The position numbers and the translations under genes are program-made. A DNA stretch of 64,000 bases, from contig NC_017955.1 of NCBI RefSeq assembly GCF_000306785.1, positions 4,030,001-4,094,000 on the forward strand, given 5' to 3'. A model generated the notes under the pieces. That model was not told where the DNA came from and did no database searches. It saw only the letters and a list, made by a program, of their open reading frames with translations. This document shows positions 24,612-33,499 of this stretch, in pieces. Positions within the stretch are counted from its first letter, which is position 1. Each line of letters starts with the position of its first letter. The stretch comes from Modestobacter italicus. Its GTDB lineage: Bacteria > Actinomycetota > Actinomycetes > Mycobacteriales > Geodermatophilaceae.

Positions 24612-27332
24612 TCACATCCAGCGGGGGTCGGGTGGGAGCCGGGGGTTGAGCAGGTGGGCGACGAGCGCCGTCCAGCCGGTCTGGTGGGTGGCGCCCAGGC
24701 CCTCGCCGGTGTCGCCGTCGAAGAACTCGCTGAACGTCGGGTGCTCCCGCCACAGCGGTGAGTCGCTGGCCTCGATCCGGTCGCCGTCGGCCGGCCGCTT
24801 GCCGTCGACCGAACGGAACAGCGCCGTCAGCGAGTTGTCGATCAGGTCTGCGGCGTCGACCAGCGTGCAGCGGTTCCCCGACCCGGTGGGCAGCTCGATG
24901 GTGAACGAGTCGCCGTAGTGCCGGCCCAGCGTGCGCAGCTTGTCTGCCAGCAGCACGTTGACCGGAAACCACACCGGCCCACGCCAATTGGAGTTGCCGC
25001 CGAACAGCCCGGTGCGCGACTCCCCCGGCTCGTACTCGATCGACACGTCGCGCCCGCCGACGTTCGCGAACACCTGCCCGGTCGACTTCGACAGCGAGCG
25101 GATGCCGAACGGCGACAGGAACTCCGCCTCGTCGAACATCCGCTGCACGATCCGCTCCAGCCGGGTGCGGTCCACCAGCGAGAGCAGCATCTTGCGGCCC
25201 TCGGGCGCCCGACGGCTGGTCAGCGGGCCCATCAGCTCCGGACGCCGCTTCTGCAGCCAGCGCACCCGGTCGGCGACGTCGGGCAGCCGCTCGCTCACCC
25301 ACGCCGGGATCTCGGTGGCACCGAGGATGGGCAGCAGGCCGACCATCGAGCGCACCCGCAGCGGCTCCGGCGAGCCGTCCGGGGCGACCAGGACGTCGTA
25401 GAAGAAGCCGTCGTCGTCGTCCCAGAGCGACACCTCGTGCGAGCCGAAGGCGTTCATCGCCTCGGCGATGGACAGGAAGTGCTCGAAGAACTTGGTGACC
25501 GTGCCGTCCCACGCCTTGTCGAACTGGGACAGCTCGAGGGCGATCTTCAGCATCTGCTGGCAGTAGAACGCCATCCAGCTGGTCGCGTCGGACTGCTCCA
25601 GCCGGTAGCCCGGGGGCAGCGGCGCAGACCGGTCGAACAGCGCGATGTTGTCCATCCCGAGGAAGCCGCCCTCGAAGACGTTCGAGCCGTCGGCGTCCTT
25701 GCGGTTGACCCACCAGGAGAAGTTCATCAGCAGCTTGGTGAACACCCGGATGAGGAACTGCTGGTCGCGGTAGCCGTCGATCCGGTAGACGTGCCACGCG
25801 GCCCAGGCGTGCACCGGCGGGTTGACGTCGCCGAACGCCCACTCGTAGGCGGGCAGCTGACCGTTGGGGTGCATCGCCCACTCGCGGCACATGAGCACGA
25901 GTTGTTCCTTGGCGAAGTCCGAGTCGACGTGCGCCAGCGGGATGGTGTGGAAGGCGGTGTCCCACGCGGCGAACCACGGGTACTCCCACTCGTCGGGCAT
26001 CGAGATGACGTCGGCGAGCGCGAGGTGCCGCCAGCCGGTGTTGCGCCTTCCGCGCTGGCGCCGTCCCTCCGGTGCCGGGGCGTCGGGGTCGCCGTCCAGC
26101 CAGCGGGCGACGTCGAAGCGGTACAGCTGCTTGGTCCACAGCAGACCGGCGTAGGCGCGGCGGGCCACGTGCCGGTCGTCGTCGGAGAGCCCGGGGTGGA
26201 TGACGCTGGCGTAAAAGTCGTCGGCCTCGGTCTTCCGCTGGCCGAGGACCTCGTCGAACTCCGCGCCGAACATCCGGGCGTCGGACTCCTGCTGGCGCAG
26301 CCGCAGCTTGACGGTGACGGTCTGGCCGGGCTCGACGGAGTCCCACTGGTACCAGAACGCGGCCTTGGTGCCGGTGACGTCGGGGTTGACCGCGGACTTG
26401 TCCTCGCCGACGACGCGGCGGTTGATGCCGTCCTTGGGGTACTCGGTGCTGTTCCGCTCGGCGCCGAACAGGGCGACGGCGTTGGTCTCGTTGTCGCAAG
26501 CCAGGACCTCCGGCTCGCCGTCGGCGGCGAGCACCCAGCGGCCGAGGTAGCCGTGCTCGGCGACGACGGTGGGGACGTCGGCGTCCGGGGTGAAGGTCAG
26601 CGTGGGCTTGCGGTCGTCGAGGCCCCAGGACCAGGTGTTGCGGAACCAGACCTGCGGCAGCAGGTGCAGCGGCGCCGCCTCGGGCCCGTGGTTGGTGGCG
26701 GTGACGGTGATGCAGACGTCGTCCGGCGACGCCTTGGCGTAGGTCAGCTGGACGTCGAAGAACCGGTCCTCGTCGAGCACGCCGGTGTCGCTGAGCTCGT
26801 ACTCGCGCTCGAGCCGGCTGCGCTTGGCGTTCTCCTCGCGCAGCTGCGCGTAGGGGTACTCGGCCTGCGGGTAGCGGTAGAGCCACTGCATCCAGGAGTG
26901 CGTGGGGGTGCCGTCGATGGCCCACCAGTGCTCCTTGGCGTCCTCGCCGTGGTTGCCCTCGCCGTTGGTCAGGCCGAACAGCCGCTCCTTGAGGACCGGG
27001 TCCTTGCCGTTCCACAGCGCGACGCCGATGTTGAGGAAGCCGTAGCGGTCGCAGATGCCGCCCAGGCCGTCCTCGCCCCAGCGGTAGGTGCGGGCGACGG
27101 CGTGGTCGAAGGGGAAGGACGCCCAGGCGTCACCGTCGGCGGAGTAGTCCTCGCGGACGGTCCCCCACTGCCGACCGGCCAGGTACGGGCCCCACGTGCG
27201 CCACGGCGCGCCCATGTCGCCGGACTCGGCCAGCCGCGCGTGCTCGGCGCTGCGGGGTGCGGTGGTGTCCTGAGGACCGGGCGGTGGAGTGGCGCCGGAG
27301 GCACCGGGCACGGCAGAAGACACGACTTCCAC
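24612..27332 (-). CDS. GH63-type glucosidase-like protein (MGH1-like domain)
   Basis: 906 residues from GTG 27332; a later start cannot be excluded as no clear ribosome site precedes it. The first 350 residues form a beta-sandwich region (YRWGEDGLGGICDRYGFLNI, NEGNHGEDAKEHWW), and the rest an (alpha/alpha)6 toroid with YEWAFGDVNPPVHAWAA and NWRGPVWFPVNVLL, typical of MGH1/GH63 glycosidases. Cytoplasmic by lack of signal. Related enzymes release glucose or mannosyl/glucosyl-glycerate units, so a role in compatible-solute or trehalose-like turnover is possible but unproven. Confidence 0.85.
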   Translation of the reverse strand: MEVVSSAVPGASGATPPPGPQDTTAPRSAEHARLAESGDMGAPWRTWGPYLAGRQWGTVREDYSADGDAWASFPFDHAVARTYRWGEDGLGGICDRYGFLNIGVALWNGKDPVLKERLFGLTNGEGNHGEDAKEHWWAIDGTPTHSWMQWLYRYPQAEYPYAQLREENAKRSRLEREYELSDTGVLDEDRFFDVQLTYAKASPDDVCITVTATNHGPEAAPLHLLPQVWFRNTWSWGLDDRKPTLTFTPDADVPTVVAEHGYLGRWVLAADGEPEVLACDNETNAVALFGAERNSTEYPKDGINRRVVGEDKSAVNPDVTGTKAAFWYQWDSVEPGQTVTVKLRLRQQESDARMFGAEFDEVLGQRKTEADDFYASVIHPGLSDDDRHVARRAYAGLLWTKQLYRFDVARWLDGDPDAPAPEGRRQRGRRNTGWRHLALADVISMPDEWEYPWFAAWDTAFHTIPLAHVDSDFAKEQLVLMCREWAMHPNGQLPAYEWAFGDVNPPVHAWAAWHVYRIDGYRDQQFLIRVFTKLLMNFSWWVNRKDADGSNVFEGGFLGMDNIALFDRSAPLPPGYRLEQSDATSWMAFYCQQMLKIALELSQFDKAWDGTVTKFFEHFLSIAEAMNAFGSHEVSLWDDDDGFFYDVLVAPDGSPEPLRVRSMVGLLPILGATEIPAWVSERLPDVADRVRWLQKRRPELMGPLTSRRAPEGRKMLLSLVDRTRLERIVQRMFDEAEFLSPFGIRSLSKSTGQVFANVGGRDVSIEYEPGESRTGLFGGNSNWRGPVWFPVNVLLADKLRTLGRHYGDSFTIELPTGSGNRCTLVDAADLIDNSLTALFRSVDGKRPADGDRIEASDSPLWREHPTFSEFFDGDTGEGLGATHQTGWTALVAHLLNPRLPPDPRWM

Positions 27333-27441
27333 AGTGCCACGGCGCGGACGACGAACTCGTTACGCCGGTGGACAGACCTCGTCACATCTGACCGGCGACC
27401 TCGTCACAACTTGGGATCGATCCCGGAGCAGAGACGCCGAT

Positions 27442-27469
27442 GCCCCGCCCTCCGTTCGGAGGACGGGGC
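27442..27469 (-). terminator. Stem-loop between DUF4234 and GH63-like genes
   Basis: A 28-bp hairpin: GCCCCGCCCTCCG then TT then CGGAGGACGGGGC, one mismatch, 17 bases beyond the stop of the minus-strand DUF4234 gene. Fits a terminator for that gene and separates it from the GH63-like gene. Confidence 0.7.
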
Positions 27470-27485
27470 ACCGGGCCGAGCGAGG

Positions 27486-28031
27486 TCAGCGGGCGCCGAC
27501 GCCCCGCCAGTAGGCGTTGAGTGCGCCGTTCGTCTTGATCAGCCAGACCAGCGGGCCGATGACGATGATCGCTCCGAGGATCGCCCACAGGCCGGTCGTC
27601 GCGCTGACCGGACGGGGCCGGCCCTGCCGGGCGTACAGGTTGCCGATCTCGTTCGGCAGCGCGAAGGCGTTGACCAGGCCCCCGGTGAAGATGCCGAACA
27701 GCAGACCGACGACACCGCCGAAGCCCTCGCCGGAGTGCTGCTTCATCTCCTCGTGCGTGGCGTAGTAGTAGTACAGCGAGTAGATCCCGAAGGTGATGAT
27801 GCTCAGGCCGATGACCGCCCAGGTGCTGCGCACCTTGCCGATCGGGCCCAGCGGCCGGCCGTAGGGGGCCCGGAGCCGCCTGCATGCCATCGGCTGCAGG
27901 TATCCGCTGGTCGGCTGCTGCCCGTACTGGTCGAAGGGCTGCGGCGCGTACTGGCTGGGCGCGTAGTTGGTCGGCATCGGCGGCACCGGCGGAGTGGCAG
28001 GCTGACCGGTCGGCTGGTCGAGAGTGGACAT
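27486..28031 (-). CDS. DUF4234 membrane protein
   Basis: 181 residues from ATG 28031 (GGGGAACC upstream). A proline/glutamine-rich cytoplasmic N-terminus (about 60 residues) precedes three or four transmembrane segments, starting with STWAVIGLSIITFGIYSLYY, a GIYxxYW-type signature of DUF4234 proteins. Function unknown. Alone, with a terminator after it. Confidence 0.82.
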   Translation of the reverse strand: MSTLDQPTGQPATPPVPPMPTNYAPSQYAPQPFDQYGQQPTSGYLQPMACRRLRAPYGRPLGPIGKVRSTWAVIGLSIITFGIYSLYYYYATHEEMKQHSGEGFGGVVGLLFGIFTGGLVNAFALPNEIGNLYARQGRPRPVSATTGLWAILGAIIVIGPLVWLIKTNGALNAYWRGVGAR

Positions 28032-28185
28032 GGTTCCCCGTTCATCGGCGTCGGCTCGTCCGACGGCGTCCGCGAACGCTAAGCGGCACGGGTCCGTCCT
28101 AATCGCCATTTCCGACATGTCGCCGAACCCTGTGACCTCGCCAGTCGCTGACTTCCCTGGGCCCTCACGAGCACCAGGACAAGCC

Positions 28186-28914
28186 CTAGACGATCGCCCG
28201 GTCGACGAGCTGCTGTTGGACGTACGAGGGCAGCGAGACGTCGACGAACAACTCGCCCACGTTGAAGTAGGTCCCTCCGCGCGCCTGCCGAGCTTCGACG
28301 ATGGACTCGGCGTGCTGAACCTCGATGCCGCAGACCTGAGCGATGACCGCGGCCGGCGCGCTGTTGAGGTCGATCAGCCCGCCGTCGTCGAACCCACGAC
28401 GCAGGTCGGGTCGCCCCACCCCCAGCTCGCGCGCCAGCGACGGGTCGGAGTTCCACATCTTCCGTGCCTCATCGCGTCGCTGACGCCCAGCGAGCGCCCG
28501 TGCGACAGCTGGGTCGGCGTGCGCCGGAACGGCGGGCGGGGTCGCATAGACGTCGCGCCGAATGCCTCGCAGCTGGACGCAGGCCGCGATGGTGACCGCG
28601 ACGACGGTGAAGCCAGCGACCGCACTGAGGGAGGAGTCCTCGGCCTCTGGCGAGCCCGATGATGGTGTGATCGCCAGCAACAGGACGAGGAAGAGGTCCA
28701 CGGCTGTGTAGGCGATCGCCATGGTCCGCAACGCGGGTCGCCGCAGTCGGCTGTAGGCATGCCAGAACGGGACGGCGGCCAGGAACCCCGCGGTGAAGAC
28801 GGTGACGAAGAAGTACCAGAGTCCCGGGCTCTTCCTCTCAGCCTCCACGAGCGCATTGAATGCCTGGAGAGGCGCGCTCGGCTTCTGGTTCATCGGGCGC
28901 GAGGGGTGACTCAC
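28186..28914 (-). CDS. Membrane protein with ComEA-like helix-hairpin-helix domain
   Basis: 242 residues from GTG 28914 (AGGAG five bases upstream); ATG 28893 is possible. Segments near residues 35-55, 70-85 and 110-125 are hydrophobic. The last 90 residues read as a helix-hairpin-helix pair: GLIDLNSAPAAVIAQVCGIE and GTYFNVGELFVDVSLPSYV, the LNxA style found in ComEA and related DNA-binding proteins. The membrane anchor plus a DNA-binding hairpin suggests a role at the envelope, but this is inference. Confidence 0.78.
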   Translation of the reverse strand: MSHPSRPMNQKPSAPLQAFNALVEAERKSPGLWYFFVTVFTAGFLAAVPFWHAYSRLRRPALRTMAIAYTAVDLFLVLLLAITPSSGSPEAEDSSLSAVAGFTVVAVTIAACVQLRGIRRDVYATPPAVPAHADPAVARALAGRQRRDEARKMWNSDPSLARELGVGRPDLRRGFDDGGLIDLNSAPAAVIAQVCGIEVQHAESIVEARQARGGTYFNVGELFVDVSLPSYVQQQLVDRAIV

Positions 28915-29031
28915 GTGTGCTCCTGGTTCGTGATGGAGGACCGAGGTAGGTGGCCCGCTTCCAAACGGTGACACGCTTCCGTCCGTTTTCCGTGGACCTG
29001 GGACCGGGCGTCCGATCAGCGACTGCTCGAT

Positions 29032-30171
29032 CTAGCAGTCGATCGGTGTCCAGGTCTTGCCGCCCGGCGCGTAACTGCGGCAGCCGGTGTAGCCGCTGGC
29101 TCCACCCGACGAGCCCGAGCGGGAGTCGTCGTTCGACGAGGTCGGGGCTGCTGTCCGGGGCGCACTGGACGACGGGCGCGCGGGAGTGGCGGTCTGGCGC
29201 GATGCGGCTTGGTCGGCTGCATGCCTCGCCGCCTCGGCGGCCGCTTCGTCCGCCTGCCTCTGAGCGGCCTCAGCGGCGGCCCGCCTGGCAGCCTCCTCCG
29301 CCGCCTCGCGGGCCGCCTTCTCCGCCGCTTCGCGGGCCGCCTTTGCCGCGGCGGCGTCCAACCGCTGCTGCTCCGCGGCGCGGGCACTGCTGTTGGCCGA
29401 CTGCGCCTGGGCGAGGCGCGACAGGGCGGCTGTCACCCGGCCTCGGAGGATCGCGGTCGCCCCCGCGCTGTGCGCGGCCATCGGGAAGACGTCGGTCGGA
29501 CCGGACAGAACGCCCGAGAGAGCCTTCGCGGTCACGATCACCGCAGCGACATCACCGGCGTGAGTGTCGTACTCAGACAGTGGGGCGCTGCTCGTCGGGG
29601 CCTGGCTGACGACGGTCGCGGCCGCGTCCTCGACCGCGCTCACCTGAGCGGGGACGGTGCACTCCAGGGACCCCGAGTGAAGACCGCGGCCAGCGATCTC
29701 GGCTTCTCGTTGCGCAGTCTGCACCGGGCTCAGGTACTTGGTGTTCGCCCCTACGGACATGGCGACGCCGTAACCGGCTCGAGCGATCTCCGCGTCGATG
29801 AACTCGTCACCGAGGAAGACCGCAGCGAGCTCGCGTCCGTACTTGTCCGACTTCTCCTGGTCCCACTCGAGTCGTACGTCCGTGCCCACAGGAAGTCGGC
29901 CGGCGAGGAACTCCGACGCCTCCGGACCCATGCACTCGACCGGCTTGTTGGGGTCTACCGATTCCGGGGCATTCACGTTGAGCAAACGGACTCGATGCGT
30001 CTCACCGTCGTACTGGACGTCGATCGTGTCCCCGTCGACGACCTTGGTCACCGTGGCAGTGGTGGCGTCGTCCGTTGCGGCGTGGATGACACCACCACCA
30101 ACGATGACCGTCGCGGCCAACACTGCTGTCGCAGCCTTGTGTGCACCAGCAATGGCCAGCAGCCCGTTCAC
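29032..30171 (-). CDS. Secreted or membrane-anchored SNase-domain (thermonuclease) protein
   Basis: 379 residues from GTG 30171, chosen because GGGGGG sits nine bases before it; GTG 30198 gives a longer form. An N-terminal hydrophobic segment (ATAVLAATVIVGGGV) is followed by a staphylococcal-nuclease-like OB fold: VVDGDTIDV, HRVRLLNVNAPE and YGRELAAVF give the DGDT, R and E-type residues. Then comes an Ala-rich helix with repeated AAREAAEKAAREAAEE (coiled coil) and a Ser/Pro/Gly-rich tail ending in a Cys pair (TGCRSYAP, PIDC). The tail may be a small calcium-binding or surface-anchoring module. Confidence 0.82.
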   Translation of the reverse strand: MNGLLAIAGAHKAATAVLAATVIVGGGVIHAATDDATTATVTKVVDGDTIDVQYDGETHRVRLLNVNAPESVDPNKPVECMGPEASEFLAGRLPVGTDVRLEWDQEKSDKYGRELAAVFLGDEFIDAEIARAGYGVAMSVGANTKYLSPVQTAQREAEIAGRGLHSGSLECTVPAQVSAVEDAAATVVSQAPTSSAPLSEYDTHAGDVAAVIVTAKALSGVLSGPTDVFPMAAHSAGATAILRGRVTAALSRLAQAQSANSSARAAEQQRLDAAAAKAAREAAEKAAREAAEEAARRAAAEAAQRQADEAAAEAARHAADQAASRQTATPARPSSSAPRTAAPTSSNDDSRSGSSGGASGYTGCRSYAPGGKTWTPIDC

Positions 30172-30377
30172 GATCGACGTCCCCCCGTAAGTCTGCACCG
30201 TGCGGGCAGAACTCGACCAACGTAAAGGGCGTTTCGGTTCCGCTGTGTGCGCGACGCCCGCTCATCACCCCCTCGGATGACCGGCGTGTGATTCGGCGGC
30301 CGACGACCTCTCTCGCGTTCCGCGAGACACGAGCCGCGTCCTGCCAGAAAGGTGCGCCTTGCCCGCTTCGCCGCCTG

Positions 30378-31034
30378 TCAGCCGGGACGGCGTGGCGCGC
30401 TGATCACCCGGTCGAACTCGGCCGGCGCGAGCGGTCGGCCGGGCAGCGGCTCGCCGGTCGGGCGGAGGCCGTCCAGGGCCAGGCCGAGCACCCGGCGCCA
30501 CACCCCGGGCACGACGTCCCGCGCCCGCTCGGTCACCGCGGCGACCATCACCGGGATCAGCGCGAGGTCGGTGGTGGTGACCTCGGGGCGGACCTGCCCC
30601 CGCTCCTGGGCGCGCCGCAGCAGCTCCCCGACCACCGGTGCGATCCGCTCGGTCGCCTCCCCCGCCCGGGCCCGGCCGTCGGGCCCGAGCATGAACTCGC
30701 GCAGCCCGCGGTCGGCGGCCTGCAGGTCGACCACCCGCTCGAAGAAGCCCCGCAGCGCCGACCACGGATCCGCCTCGGCCAGCGCTGCGTCGGCGAGCGC
30801 GCCGACCTGCTCCAGCTGGTCCACGAACAGCGCCAGCATCAGGTCGGCGCGTTCGGGGAAGCGGCGGTACACGGTGCCGACGCCCACGTCGGCGGCGCGG
30901 GCCACCTCGTTTTGGGTCACCGCCTGACCGGTCTCGGCGAACAGCCGGCGGGCCGCGGCGAGGATGCGGTCGCGGTTGCGCTCGGCGTCCCGCCGCAACC
31001 GCCCCGCCCCCTCCGGCGTCACCGGGCTCGTCAC
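30378..31034 (-). CDS. TetR family transcriptional regulator
   Basis: 218 residues from GTG 31034, overlapping the upstream gene stop as GTGA. The N-terminal HTH is standard: RDRILAAARRLFAETG, TQNEVARAADVGVGTVYRRFPERADLM. The C-terminal ligand domain is not assignable. It is second in an operon with the NmrA-like oxidoreductase, and two palindromes lie upstream of that gene (31967-32034), so autoregulation and control by a small ligand are likely. Confidence 0.9.
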   Translation of the reverse strand: MTSPVTPEGAGRLRRDAERNRDRILAAARRLFAETGQAVTQNEVARAADVGVGTVYRRFPERADLMLALFVDQLEQVGALADAALAEADPWSALRGFFERVVDLQAADRGLREFMLGPDGRARAGEATERIAPVVGELLRRAQERGQVRPEVTTTDLALIPVMVAAVTERARDVVPGVWRRVLGLALDGLRPTGEPLPGRPLAPAEFDRVISAPRRPG

Positions 31035-31951
31035 GCCGCCTCCGGAACTGCCTCCGGGGCCGCTCCGCGGGCGGCGAGAACCTCGCGGACCGGCGTCCAC
31101 TCCCGCGGGCCGTAGCGGTCGTTGTCCAGCGGGCCGAGCTTCCCGATGCCGCTGAACATGCTGTGCAGGTACTGCATCCCCTGCCAGGCGGGGAACGGCG
31201 CCTCCTCGTCCCGGGACACCGCGCGACCGACCTTGGCCGCGCCGCCGAGCAGACCCAGCGGGCCGGCGTAGGTCGGGCGGAAGGTGCGCCCGGTGAGCTC
31301 GGTCATCGTCCGCGCCAGGTCGCGCGCGGAGACCTCGCTGCCGGCGATCTCGAGGTAGCGCGGCGCGTCCGGGTCGAGCGCGGCGTCGGCGGTGAAGGCC
31401 GCGGTGTCGTCCTTGGTGGTGAAGTCGAGCAGCTGGTCGGCGTCGTGCCAGTAGAGGACCCGGTCGCGGTCGAACAGCACCAGCGGCGCCTGGCCGGTGA
31501 GCATGTCGGCGAAGGCGCCGTTGAGCACCGACGTCGCCCGGATCGGGGCGCGGTCGAGCACCCGGGCGAAGTCGCGGCGCATCTCGAAGTTCCGGTTCGA
31601 GCCCGGTGCGACGCGGCGGTAGTCGGCGGCGTAGTCCGAGGGGATGAACCGCGGGACGCCGGCGGCGACGGCGGCGTCCAGCAGTTGGGTCTGCGCGTCG
31701 ACGATCACCGACCAGACCCCGCTGATGGTCGAGACGACGACGTCGGCACCCTCGGAGGCCTGCCGGAGCGCCGCCGCGTCGTCGTAGTCGGCCACCGCCA
31801 CTGTGGCGCCGAGGTCGAGCAACCTCTGCTGCTTCTCCGGACCGGCGCCGGAACGGGTGAGGGCACGGACGTCGGCGCCCCGGGCGACGAGGGCGCGCGC
31901 GGTGCGCGCACCCAGGTCGCCGCTGGCGCCGGCGAGCAGGACGGTGGTCAT
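31031..31951 (-). CDS. NmrA-like NAD(P)-binding protein
   Basis: 306 residues from ATG 31951 (GAGGAG upstream). The N-terminal Rossmann motif is LLAGASGDLGARTARAL (GxSGxxG), followed by TISGVWSVIVDAQTQLLDAAV and PSDYAADYR. This is the isoflavone reductase/NmrA group, whose members reduce aromatic or quinone substrates or bind NADP as sensors. Translationally coupled to TetR; substrate unknown. Confidence 0.87.
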   Translation of the reverse strand: MTTVLLAGASGDLGARTARALVARGADVRALTRSGAGPEKQQRLLDLGATVAVADYDDAAALRQASEGADVVVSTISGVWSVIVDAQTQLLDAAVAAGVPRFIPSDYAADYRRVAPGSNRNFEMRRDFARVLDRAPIRATSVLNGAFADMLTGQAPLVLFDRDRVLYWHDADQLLDFTTKDDTAAFTADAALDPDAPRYLEIAGSEVSARDLARTMTELTGRTFRPTYAGPLGLLGGAAKVGRAVSRDEEAPFPAWQGMQYLHSMFSGIGKLGPLDNDRYGPREWTPVREVLAARGAAPEAVPEAA

Positions 31952-31966
31952 CGGGTTCTCCTCGTT

Positions 31967-32034
31967 GGAGACGAAGCGGATCGGGTCGTCCGCTTCGTCT
32001 CCAGCGACCGTACGCCTACCGGATAGACCTATCC
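31967..32034. promoter_or_regulatory. Two operator-like palindromes upstream of the NmrA/TetR operon
   Basis: First: perfect 14-bp arms GGAGACGAAGCGGA and complement (31967-31980 and 31989-32002) with an 8-base spacer. Second: GGATAG-AC-CTATCC (32021-32034), perfect 6-bp arms with a 2-base centre. The second lies where a promoter for the minus-strand operon is expected, so it is the better TetR operator candidate. Confidence 0.7.
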
Positions 32035-32042
32035 ACTTGAGC

Positions 32043-32480
32043 TCAGTTGCCGGCGTAGGCCGAGACGCCGAAGTGCCGCTCGCCCTGCGCGTCCTCCTGC
32101 ACGAGCACGGTGTACGCCTGCCCGTTGATGACCGCGGCACAGGTGTCGCCGTCGCACTCCACGGTTTCCACGGAGGCGCCCTGCGACGCGACGTTCTTAG
32201 CGACGGCTGCCTCGGTATCGGAGTTCCGGTCGTCGATCCGGTCCTTGTAGAGCATCACGCCGGCGATCGCGACGGCCGCGACGACCACGGCGACCATCAG
32301 CGTGATCAGCGTGGCGGTGTGCCGGGCGACCCAGCCGGGCTCGGTGTCGGTCTCCGGGACGTTGCCGAGCGTGCCCTCGCTGACCGACGGCGCCGCGGCG
32401 CCCGGCTCGAAGGTCGTGGCGCCGGCGGGCTGGGCGGACGGCGTCTGCGGGTCGGTCGGGGTGGTGCCGTCGGTGCTCAT
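32043..32480 (-). CDS. Membrane-anchored hypothetical protein
   Basis: 145 residues from ATG 32480. A Pro/Thr/Ser-rich cytoplasmic N-terminus, one transmembrane segment (LITLMVAVVVAAVAIAGVML), then a short extracellular domain with a pair of Cys (VECDGDTCAAVING) probably forming a disulphide. No recognised family; this DUF4333-like arrangement of a small Cys-pair ectodomain is common in Actinomycetota but cannot be confirmed. Confidence 0.6.
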   Translation of the reverse strand: MSTDGTTPTDPQTPSAQPAGATTFEPGAAAPSVSEGTLGNVPETDTEPGWVARHTATLITLMVAVVVAAVAIAGVMLYKDRIDDRNSDTEAAVAKNVASQGASVETVECDGDTCAAVINGQAYTVLVQEDAQGERHFGVSAYAGN

Positions 32481-32592
32481 CGGGGCATGCCTCTTCTGGG
32501 TGCGGGGTCCGGGGGTGGCCGGGGCGTCATGCAGCTCGCCGGCCGTCCGCCACGGTGCCACAACCGCCTGTGCCCCCCGCCCGGCGTCCCCT

Positions 32593-32618
32593 TCCACCGA
32601 AGGCGCGCTCCCGGTGGA
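32593..32618. repeat. GCGCGC-family palindrome
   Basis: 26 bp, arms TCCACCGAAGGCG and CGCTCCCGGTGGA (11 of 13 paired), in the gap after the stop of the minus-strand matrixin gene. Member of the dispersed family. Confidence 0.76.
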
Positions 32619-32647
32619 GAGGCGTCAGCGCCCTGGCGGGTGCGCGG

Positions 32648-33499
32648 TCAGAGGTCGGGGGCGCACTCCCCGGCGCCCAGCTGCGCCAGTCCGGTGAGGT
32701 CGCCCTCGGCGAGGTCGGTCTGCGCACCGCCCGGGGCCATCACCTCGGCCGGGTCGTCGACGTGGTCCAGCCCGACCAGGTGCCCGAGCTCGTGCAGGAC
32801 GATCCCGCGGGCCACCCCGCGCGCATCGGTGTCGGCGAGGGCGGTGGCGAACCAGTCCGCGTCCAACTCCACGGCTCCGGTCACGTAGACGCCCGTGCCC
32901 GTCGCCGTGTACAGGTCACGGCTGCTGGCCAGGCCGACGACGTCGCCGGCGAAGTCGGGCACCTCGGCGCCGGTGGCCCAGCTGACCAGCACCGGCGCCC
33001 AGCGATCGCCGTACCGGTCGGGTTGGTAACTCGACCGGTCGTGGGACGGCGCCTCGGTGGTCTCGCCGTCGTAGACGAACCGCAGCCCGGTGACCGCGCT
33101 GATCTGGGCGATGCTGGCGTGCAGCAGCGCCCGGCCGCCGGCCGGCTCGTGGTCCGGCCGGACGACGTAGTGGATCGGCCGGCAGGGGTCGTAGGTCACC
33201 GGGGTGACGCCGTCGTCCTGGACCCGGAGGAACGCGTGCGGTCCTCCGCCCTGCGGCGCGGCGAGTGGCGTGCCCAGCGGCGCAGCAGCTTCCTCCAGGC
33301 CCGGTAGCGGGCCCTCGTCGAACTCGTCGGTCGACGTGGTGAGCGACCAGCTGTCGGCCGGCATCGCCTCACCGTCCAGCGATCGCTCGACGAGGACGCT
33401 CAACGCGAGGAGCAGGGCCAGGACGGCGACCAGCCCGATGTTGGCGATCCGGACCCGGCCCCACCCCTGCGGCGCGGGCGCGTACGGGCGAGCGGTCAC
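32648..33499 (-). CDS. Matrixin-like secreted metalloprotease (copy 2)
   Basis: 283 residues from GTG 33499, overlapping the stop of its neighbour as GTGA. One N-terminal transmembrane or signal segment (IANIGLVAVLALLLALSVLV) leads to an exported domain. The catalytic motif is HELGHLVGLDHVDDPAEVM, that is HExGHxxGxxH followed by a Met-turn, a metzincin (matrixin-type) zinc site. Highly similar in layout to the gene beside it, including HYVVRPD and QPDRYGDRWAPVL, so the two are a tandem duplication. Substrate unknown. Confidence 0.86.
   Translation of the reverse strand: MTARPYAPAPQGWGRVRIANIGLVAVLALLLALSVLVERSLDGEAMPADSWSLTTSTDEFDEGPLPGLEEAAAPLGTPLAAPQGGGPHAFLRVQDDGVTPVTYDPCRPIHYVVRPDHEPAGGRALLHASIAQISAVTGLRFVYDGETTEAPSHDRSSYQPDRYGDRWAPVLVSWATGAEVPDFAGDVVGLASSRDLYTATGTGVYVTGAVELDADWFATALADTDARGVARGIVLHELGHLVGLDHVDDPAEVMAPGGAQTDLAEGDLTGLAQLGAGECAPDL

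Noticed and set aside
24918..28082. Plus-strand frame of over 1000 codons opposite the GH63-like gene
   Set aside because: No motifs, extreme Arg/Val/His content and stops only by chance in high-GC sequence; the minus frame reads as a glycosidase.
28079..28456. Frame with many RRR and ARG tracts near the HHH protein
   Set aside because: Shadow of the membrane/HHH gene on the same strand in another frame.
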